The translations under genes and the position numbers were made by a program. Under the pieces are notes generated by a model that saw only the letters and a list, made by a program, of their open reading frames with translations, did not search any database and was not told the DNA's origin. A stretch of DNA of 64,000 bases, taken from NCBI GenBank assembly GCA_950022295.1, contig OX465599.1, positions 272,945,501 through 273,009,500 on the forward strand, read 5' to 3'. Shown piece by piece: positions 57,500 through 64,000 of the stretch. Origin of the DNA: Bromus sterilis (Eukaryota; Streptophyta; Magnoliopsida; Poales; Poaceae). Every line of letters starts with the position of its first letter. The first letter of the stretch is position 1.

Positions 57500-57690
57500 A
57501 GCGTATCCACCCATGAGAGTTTCGGGTGCTCCCTCACCTAGAAGGAAAAACGTGCTCGAGTGATCACTCGCACCCATGAGAGTTTCGGGTGCTCCCTCAC
57601 CACGGCAGAAGATAAACAGACCTGCACTCGCCAAATCGAGCGCTCCCAGAGTATCGGGTGCTCCCTCACCCCGAAAGCAAAAGCGATACA
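57500..57690 (+). repeat. three diverged repeats in element A tail
   Basis: Three copies of GAGAGT(T/A)TCGGGTGCTCCCTCACC near 57515, 57577 and 57645, with unlike spacers of about 40 bases. Confidence 0.75.
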
Positions 57691-57699
57691 TGAGTAATT

Positions 57700-58361
57700 A
57701 CTCGCGAAACTCTATGTACTCGAGCACTCGAAGACCTCCCAAGAAAATACTCCTCTACATTACTCCTCGCCCGAGCACTCAACAAAGCTCCGCGAGTGAC
57801 CGCTAAAACAGCTCACTTGATTGTTTATTCCAAGTGGGTGCATCACTAACTAGGCTCCGCACCTCATTAAAAATACATATTCCTGGAACACGATACACTG
57901 TGCCCAGAAGCCACGCAAGCTTAGCGTGTAGGTAAGACCCCTCTGCGCAGATCGGCCGGGCTGGGACTTGCCGTAGAGCGATTTCACTCCCAACCTTTTC
58001 CATGCGCTTGCATGATAGAAAAAGCCGGGCGGACGCGCCTAGGCTATGAACTTTACTGGCGGCAATTGATCACTGTAAGACTTTCAGCGGCATGAATTTT
58101 GCTAGACACCAGTGTTCCAAGCTCATGTCAAGGGACATGGGTTTCACTGGGCTACTGCGGTATTTGCCACTAGTACAATTCACCAAGGCTCGACCAGTCG
58201 ACTCCTTGGGCCCTTTCAGCTTAGCATCCCTCGAAACAGGTTTTGTCATGGCCCCAGACTGTCGGCGACCCGCGGTTGAACCGTGCATACATCAAAACGA
58301 CGCAAGAATGGACTCGAGTCCCTGCGCGCCTCTTCGAGTCCCCCAGGCACTCGGGGGCTAC
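57700..58361 (+). other. 3' untranslated tail of element A up to the polypurine tract
   Basis: No convincing ORF. Ends CACTCGGGGGCTAC before the 3' LTR. Confidence 0.6.
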
Positions 58362-58808
58362 TGACGAGGGGGTGACCCCACGACTCCGATGGATGAGCCT
58401 ACCCGGTGTACCCGAAGACAGGAGGCCCACAAAGATGCCTCCTGGGCCCAGCCTTGGCCCGCTAGTGGCACCGACGTAGGAATCCACGACTCATAAGGAA
58501 GGTGCAAACTTGCCGTACGGAACAAGATCATGATTAGGAAACCTCATATGTAATCCAGGACGGACTCCCCGAGCCCTAGCCTAGTATATAAAGGCTAGGA
58601 GGGGAGACGTCAAGATCAAGCAATACACAATCTGTAACCCTAGTCTTGTGCGCACTAGCCTTGGCTCCCCCGTAATCGCCATCTACAATCAATAACATCG
58701 AGCAGGAACGTATCCTCCTGTTAGCCGACGAGTTATCGTCCAACCTGTGCCTCTCATGACTAACCCAGGTTCCCTGACCATGGGATTTGCCGGGGTACAT
58801 CCCCGTCA
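58362..58808 (+). mobile_element. 3' LTR of element A
   Basis: 447 bp, same length as the 5' LTR, with about 15 differences by eye. TATATAAA at 58585-58592. Confidence 0.93.
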
Positions 58809-58829
58809 CCTGCAGAGTTGACTGACTGG

Positions 58830-60285
58830 TGATGTCTACGCATGCTTCTATTCTTGTAGACTATGTTGGGCCTCTAAGCGCAGAGGTTTGTAGGACAACA
58901 GCAATTTCCCTCAAGTGGATGACCTAAGGTTTATCGAACTCAGGGAAGTAGAGGTTGAAGATGGTCTCTCTCAAGCAACCCTGCAATTAAGATACAAGAA
59001 GTCTCTTTTGTCCCCAACACACCTAATACAATGGTAAATTGTATAGGTGCACTAGTTCGGCGAAGAGATGGTAAAATATGGGTGATAGGTGTAGCAAAAC
59101 AAAGTAATATAAATCTGTCATAAAAAGTGAAGCAAGCAAACATGTGATAAAAGTGAGCACAAACGGTGTAGCAATGGTGGAAACAAGGCCTAGGCTTCAT
59201 ACTTTCACTAGTGGCAACTCCCAACAACATTAACATAGTCTAATCACATGATATTTCTCATAAAACATGCAATGGAGACGTACTCGGAGGTCATTCCTTT
59301 GTGGTCAAGAGAGGACGAGAATTGTGTAGGGCTACAAAAGCACACCTCAGAGTTTGTAGTTCACATCTATGGATTTCCCAATGTCACCGCGGCCATCCAA
59401 AGAGAGTACCACAATCACCACAACATATCTAAAGGATAGTAAAAGACAAGCACCAAGAGACTCTCAATCTTCAATCCACACACAAAAGAGGAAATCACCA
59501 TGAAAATATTCTTCTAACCCATGTCCAATAGACCGCTGTCACCATGGTCTCGAGGATTATACTAGATAAGATCAAGTGAGTACATCAATCCAATACATAG
59601 AAGAAGGGGAAACATCATGGGATCATCGTAGATTAACATAGCCTATGATCACAATCAACATCACATCATGGGAGAGAGAGAAGACCACATAGCTACTGGT
59701 AGAAACCTCAGCCCCGAGGAGGAACTACTCCCGCATCATGGAGGGAGGAAGCAACGGCGATGGAGATGAATCCGGGGGCACTTCCCCGTCCCGGCAGGGT
59801 GCCGGCAGAGGAATTCTGGTCCCCCGAAGCTTGTCGGCGATGGCGGAGGATATCGGAATTGCTTCTGGAGAAAAGGGGTCTGGAATCAGGGTTTTCGTGA
59901 CGGGAGAATAAATAGGAGCCAAAGGGGGGCACCAGGGGGCCACCAGTCGCCTAGGCGGCCTCCCGGCGCGGCCAAGCCCTGGGCCGCACCCACTGGCCGC
60001 CTAGGCACCAGGTGGGGCCCCTCTGGCCCTTCTTTGATGAATCCGGAAGCTTCCGGAACGCTGATTTTTTATCTGATTTTTCCCGATTTTTTGGAGCACG
60101 TTTAATATGGGGGAAACCTGAAATAGAAAAACAGAAGAAAACAGGAACTGACACTGGGGTGCACTGAGTTAATAGTTTAGTCCAAATATGATCAAAAGTG
60201 TATGAAAGTGTATCAATATCATAGCAATATCACACAAAACATGCATGGAGCAAGAAGAAATTATAGATACGTTTTGGACATATCA
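58830..60285 (-). mobile_element. 3' LTR of element E
   Basis: About 1456 bp with TG...CA ends. C-rich low-complexity segment 59910-60030. Confidence 0.85.
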
Positions 60286-63220
60286 ACATCCCCAAGCTTA
60301 ATTCCTGCTCGTCCTCGAGTAGGTAAATGATAAAAACATAATTTCTGTGGTGACATGCTAACAACCATATAAGAACTTTTAAGTAAAGCAATCAAGGCAT
60401 GTAATTCAATTCAAGTCATAACAGGCAAGAGTCTATATTAGCATTGAAACAAGCAACATAAGAACATAAAGGTGCAAGAGCTCTCGCTGTCCGTGACTCG
60501 AATGTCTCCGAATGGTGTTTGCGTGCAAGAAAGGGGATAGGGATATACGAGAAAAAAGGTATTTTTTGTGTTGAGAACTCAATCTACTAAAGTTTCACAC
60601 TTGGTCTTCTTTGGAATCTTATCTTGACTCATCCCCAGACCACAAGCCAGGTACAAGTCAAAATGATCCACTCCTTTTCGATATTTTGAGCACTCATACA
60701 ATGGATGAGCGTAAGCAAGAAAGTTGACACTTAGGAGGGCAAAGAGAGAATATGGTGGAGGAGGAAGTCAAAAAGGCGAGAAGGTCTCACATCAATGAGG
60801 ACAATCATAGGCAAGAGAAAGCCAAATGATAGATATGATATGAGGAGTAGGGATTGCCATGCAACGGATGCACATATGAGCTAAGGTAAGCTCTCCAATG
60901 GAACTAGTGGGGTGCATCCAACTAGCTTGCTCAAGAAGACCTAGAGCTCATTTGAGGAGGCTCATCATTGGAATATACAAGCCAAGTTCTATAGTGTGAA
61001 GGTCCCCACATAACTATATGCATGAATGATAATCTCTATGGAGTACAAGATATAAGAGGGAGTATGAGTGTGGATCTCTCAAAAGGAATAGTAGTGTGCC
61101 CCCTTCTCTCTTTTTATTTCTTTTTCTATTTTTTCTATTTTTTTGGTGGCCTCAATGGCTCTTTCTATTTCTCTCATTTGTCCTCTTTGGGATCTTTTAA
61201 TTTGTCCTCTTTGGGATCTTTTAATTTGTCCACTTTGGGATCTTTTCCTCGCTTTAGGGGCAACACTCTATATATTACAAAAAGTATAGAAGATCTTTCA
61301 CACTTTACAAAAGTACTCAAATCATAGAGAAGATGTAACTATCATGATGTATGCAAATGTATGCCTCTGCCAGTGTAGCAGGATATGCAATGATACTAGC
61401 GCATCATGTAGCAATTATTAGGGCAAGGCCCAACTAGCATGCGGCTCATCGATCAAGCAAGTAGCATGTATGACATGAAGATCAAGTCATGAGAAGGTGG
61501 ATGTTGCATGGCAATGTATCTCGGAAAGGCTATGGAAATGCCTTGATAGGTAGGTATGGTGGTTGTTTTGAGGAAGGATATAAGGAGGTTTATGATGACA
61601 GAGCGTATCATGCCAAGGGTTTGGATGTACCAGAGAAGGTGGACGCCAACTCTCGGAGTGAGAAGAAGGAAATGCACGGCACAGGAGAGGCTAGAAAAAT
61701 ATGGGAAGGTGGAAGTGTCAACTTTCGAATACTCACATTAGTCCGAAGAACTCATGCACTTATTATCGGTAACTCTCAATCTAATAAGGAGGTTTCACAA
61801 AGATACAAGTACCCCGAGGAGGAGTGTATGGGGGTTTGGTTATCCTTGCGCATCCTCGACTCATGGTACGTGAGTGTACTCTAATATCCGATCCCTCCAA
61901 AGATTAGTGATCCATCTAGTAGCTAAAGTTCTCGACTAATTTGGTAAGTTTTGAAAATAAACACGGATTGCCCAAAATACGACATCTATCACTAATAGGC
62001 TAAAGCTCTTGACACCAAAAGTCCAAACATTACTCAAAGCAATACCTCAAAACTATTGCAAGTTACTACTACAAAAGAATAGCAACCTCAATTACCTACT
62101 TGAAGTCAAGACACAAAACTCAGTGCAACAGGCAAACTCTCTAAACAAGATAAACATGAAAACTCAAGAGAGTTCCAGCAACAAACTAAACAAAATCTCT
62201 TAAAAAGATAAGCATGAAAACTAAGAGCTAAACATGGAAATAGCTATGAAAAGATAAAGAACACACACAGCAAAGATAAGCATGAAGAATCCTATGTTGT
62301 GTTTTAGATTTTGAAAGTGGAGCGTGTTTCTCTCCCACACAAAGAAATATGGGTTCTAACTTGTTATTAACAGCAAGCAAAGCTAAAGAAAACTAAAAAT
62401 AAAACCTAAGAGCGAGACGCTCCAAGCATAGCACATAACGCATGAAGTGATAAAAATATAGTGAAACGAAAGATGAACGGATAATTGTTGATGGAGAAGG
62501 GGATGCATGGGGGCATCCCCAAGCTTAGATGCTTAAGTCTCCTTGAATATTTCTTGGGGGTGCACGGGGGCATCCCCAAGCTTGAGCGCTTGACACTCCT
62601 GAATCTTCTTTCATCATCTTCCCTCGCACACTTGAAAACTCCCTTCATACATAACTCATCATAATCTGATTAGCGAGGTTAGTACCCATAATAAAATAAT
62701 TTTTTATCTACTGGAAACAAAGATATTCTTGAAGAGCTACTGTTTCTCAAGATTGCCAAAAAGTTTTTGCAAAGAAAAAGAAAGCTTAAGGTTTGCAAAA
62801 TGAAGAAGAGGCAAATCAGGACAGAATCTGTGAAAAACAAACCAGCAGGTAGTAAAGAATTTTTTAGGGATACTTCTACAACTCAAATAAAAAAAACTCA
62901 GAACATACGAAAGTTCCGTAATTGTACAGAGCACGCTGTGTAAAAATTTCAGCTGAAAAAGATGAACTGGGATTTTTATGTGATTTTTGTAGTCACGAGG
63001 ACAGAATATGTTTTCTGGACAGCATGTCACAACTTTCACTTCCCTTGTCATATGAGGCTATAAATGGCACAAAGCTTGAAAATTAAAGATACAATTATGT
63101 TGCTACAGTAGTAACAATCATCAAGACCACTAAAAACAGAATAAAAAAAGTAAATCCTAAATTCGTTGCGGGCTACCTCCCGGAAGCGCTTCTTTAAAGC
63201 CATTAGCTAGGCTTAAGATT
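60286..63220 (-). other. element E internal non-coding region
   Basis: AT-rich, with only short ORFs. Contains two further copies of the polypurine-tract word (minus AAGCTTGGGGATGCCCCC) at about 62508-62525 and 62567-62584, and a 20-bp triplicate of TTTGTCC(T/A)CTTTGGGATCTTTT at 61180-61250. Confidence 0.6.
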
Positions 63221-64000
63221 TTAATGATGCTCTCGTAGGAATAAGAGTTGAAGAACAAAGAGAGCATCAAGAAGCAAATACGAAACACATTTAAGCCTAA
63301 CATGCTTCCTATGCAAAGGAATATTGCAATAGAATAATTCATTGAAGCACAAAGCAATAAGCATAGGAAGGCAAAACAAGTGCAGCTTCAAAACCTTCAA
63401 CATAAAGAGAGGGAACTTGATATTATTGAAATATCTATAAGCATGTGTTCCCTTCTCATAATAATTTCCAGTGGGATCATGAATAAACTCAACAATATAA
63501 GTATCACATAAAAATTTCTTATCATGATCCACAAGCATAGAAAATTTATTACTCTCCACATAAGCAAAATCCTTCTCATTAGTAATAGTGGGAGCAAATT
63601 CAAGAAAGTAGCTATCACATGAATCATTCTTATCATGATACACTTGCAAACATTTATTCTTTATAGCATAAGTGTCATCACAATAATCATCATAGATAGG
63701 AGGCAAAGTATCATAAAAATAAATTTCCTCATCAAAACTTGGGGGACTAAAAAGATCAACTTCATCGAACGTAGCATCCCGAAGCTTATAACTTTGCATA
63801 TCATTAACATCAAAGGTATTCAAAAAAGACATACTAATAACATTGCTATTATCATGAGTGTTGTGCAAATAATAAAGCTCCATAGGATTTTTTATTTTCT
63901 CTTCAAACTCTTCATGTCCCAAATCAAGGTAGAGCTCATAAAGCTCTCTCATAATATTTTTGATGTTTTCCATAAGCCTAACTAGTGAAAATAAAAACAA
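63221..64000 (-). CDS. element E open frame of unknown function, partial
   Basis: At least 259 codons, continuing beyond the right edge. It is rich in Asp, Tyr, Phe and Asn, with repeated short motifs (VDLFSPPSFDEEIYFYDTLP; DDYCDDTYAIK; CDSYFLEF ... CDTYIVEF) and a C-terminus of hydrophobic stretches (KFPLFMLKVLKLHLF). I recall similar frames inside wheat Gypsy-type elements but know of no function. No zinc knuckle, protease or polymerase motif is visible in this part. Confidence 0.5.
   Translation of the reverse strand: MFLFSLVRLMENIKNIMRELYELYLDLGHEEFEEKIKNPMELYYLHNTHDNSNVISMSFLNTFDVNDMQSYKLRDATFDEVDLFSPPSFDEEIYFYDTLPPIYDDYCDDTYAIKNKCLQVYHDKNDSCDSYFLEFAPTITNEKDFAYVESNKFSMLVDHDKKFLCDTYIVEFIHDPTGNYYEKGTHAYRYFNNIKFPLFMLKVLKLHLFCLPMLIALCFNELFYCNIPLHRKHVRLKCVSYLLLDALFVLQLLFLREHH

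Larger units (their letters stand above)
27560..58808 (+). mobile_element. element A: Gypsy retrotransposon hosting nested insertions
   Basis: Two 447-bp LTRs (27560-28006, 58362-58808) start TGACGAGGGGGTGACC and end CATCCCCGTCA. The primer-binding site TTGGCGCCGTCTGTGGGAAC follows at 28008; the polypurine stretch CTCGGGGGCTAC precedes the 3' LTR. Gag lies at 27978-29003, protease near 29090-29500, and RT-RNase H-integrase at 29727-32977, all plus strand. An antisense B3-like gene and several tandem arrays fill the 3' region, resembling the Tat/Retand type of Gypsy, which carries extra (often antisense) ORFs between pol and LTR. Flanks CTTAC (27555-27559) and CCTGC (58809-58813) may be a decayed target duplication. 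Insertions inside it: B, C (with D) between 33303 and 54102, and a solo LTR at 55259-56839. Confidence 0.88.
58830..64000 (-). mobile_element. element E: Gypsy-type retrotransposon, minus, running off the window
   Basis: The 3' LTR is 58830-60285. On the minus strand it starts TGATATGTCCAAAACGTATC and ends ...GCATGCGTAGACATCA. Immediately beyond its start (60286 onward) stands the minus-strand tract TAAGCTTGGGGATGT, the typical polypurine tract of this family. The interior from 60286 to the window end is mostly non-coding, with one open frame at the edge. The 5' LTR lies outside. The same LTR type occurs as the solo LTR at 55259-56839. Confidence 0.85.

Overview
This is a nuclear window from a grass of the wheat/barley tribe (Triticeae). 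I infer that from the long-LTR Copia element with the BARE/Angela-type start TGTTGGAAATATGCCC, nested Gypsy elements of several families, Stowaway MITEs with CTCCCTCCG ends, an Au-type SINE tail, and monocot-style spliced genes. The organism is an inference; no marker gene fixes the species.

Left part (1-27 kb) is a gene island with wreckage. A LINE reverse transcriptase (minus, 1-883) has cut an F-box gene (884-1360), which carries two further in-frame stops. Next come a solo LTR bounded by 137-bp direct repeats (3056-4146) and a compact Gypsy deletion derivative with 103-bp tandem repeats and a perfect GACGG target duplication (4557-6563). From 7.3 to 20.1 kb lies a zf-4CXXC_R1 (CDCA7-like) gene with a DDT/WHIM-like region. 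I can assemble it exon by exon, but it has a one-base frameshift at a zinc ligand in exon 2. Upstream of it are scattered diverged fragments of the same locus. Then follow an RNase H fragment (minus), an intronless beta-propeller-like gene with a late frameshift (23023-24082), and a complete four-exon class III peroxidase on the minus strand (24826-27018), the only gene here that looks fully intact.

Right part (27.5-64 kb) is a nest of LTR retrotransposons. Element A (Gypsy, plus, 27560-58808, two 447-bp LTRs) is the host. Its 3' internal region was invaded by element C (probably a solo LTR of about 3.6 kb, 41198-54102). Element B (Gypsy, 33303-41197) sits at the very start of C, and a deletion has removed the left end of B. 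Element D (complete Copia, 44070-53395, TSD CAACG) sits inside C. A further solo LTR (55259-56839, minus) lies in the tail of A. Element E (Gypsy-type, minus) begins at 58830 and runs off the window. By-eye LTR divergence falls from A to B to D, which fits this order.

The most unusual signal is in the tail of element A. An antisense gene with its own TATA box, an ATG at 57032 and a B3-like DNA-binding domain lies between pol and the 3' LTR. Element B keeps what looks like the 5' end of a comparable antisense gene, fused by deletion to its integrase. In both A and B, an ATG inside the LTR is in frame through the primer-binding site into gag.
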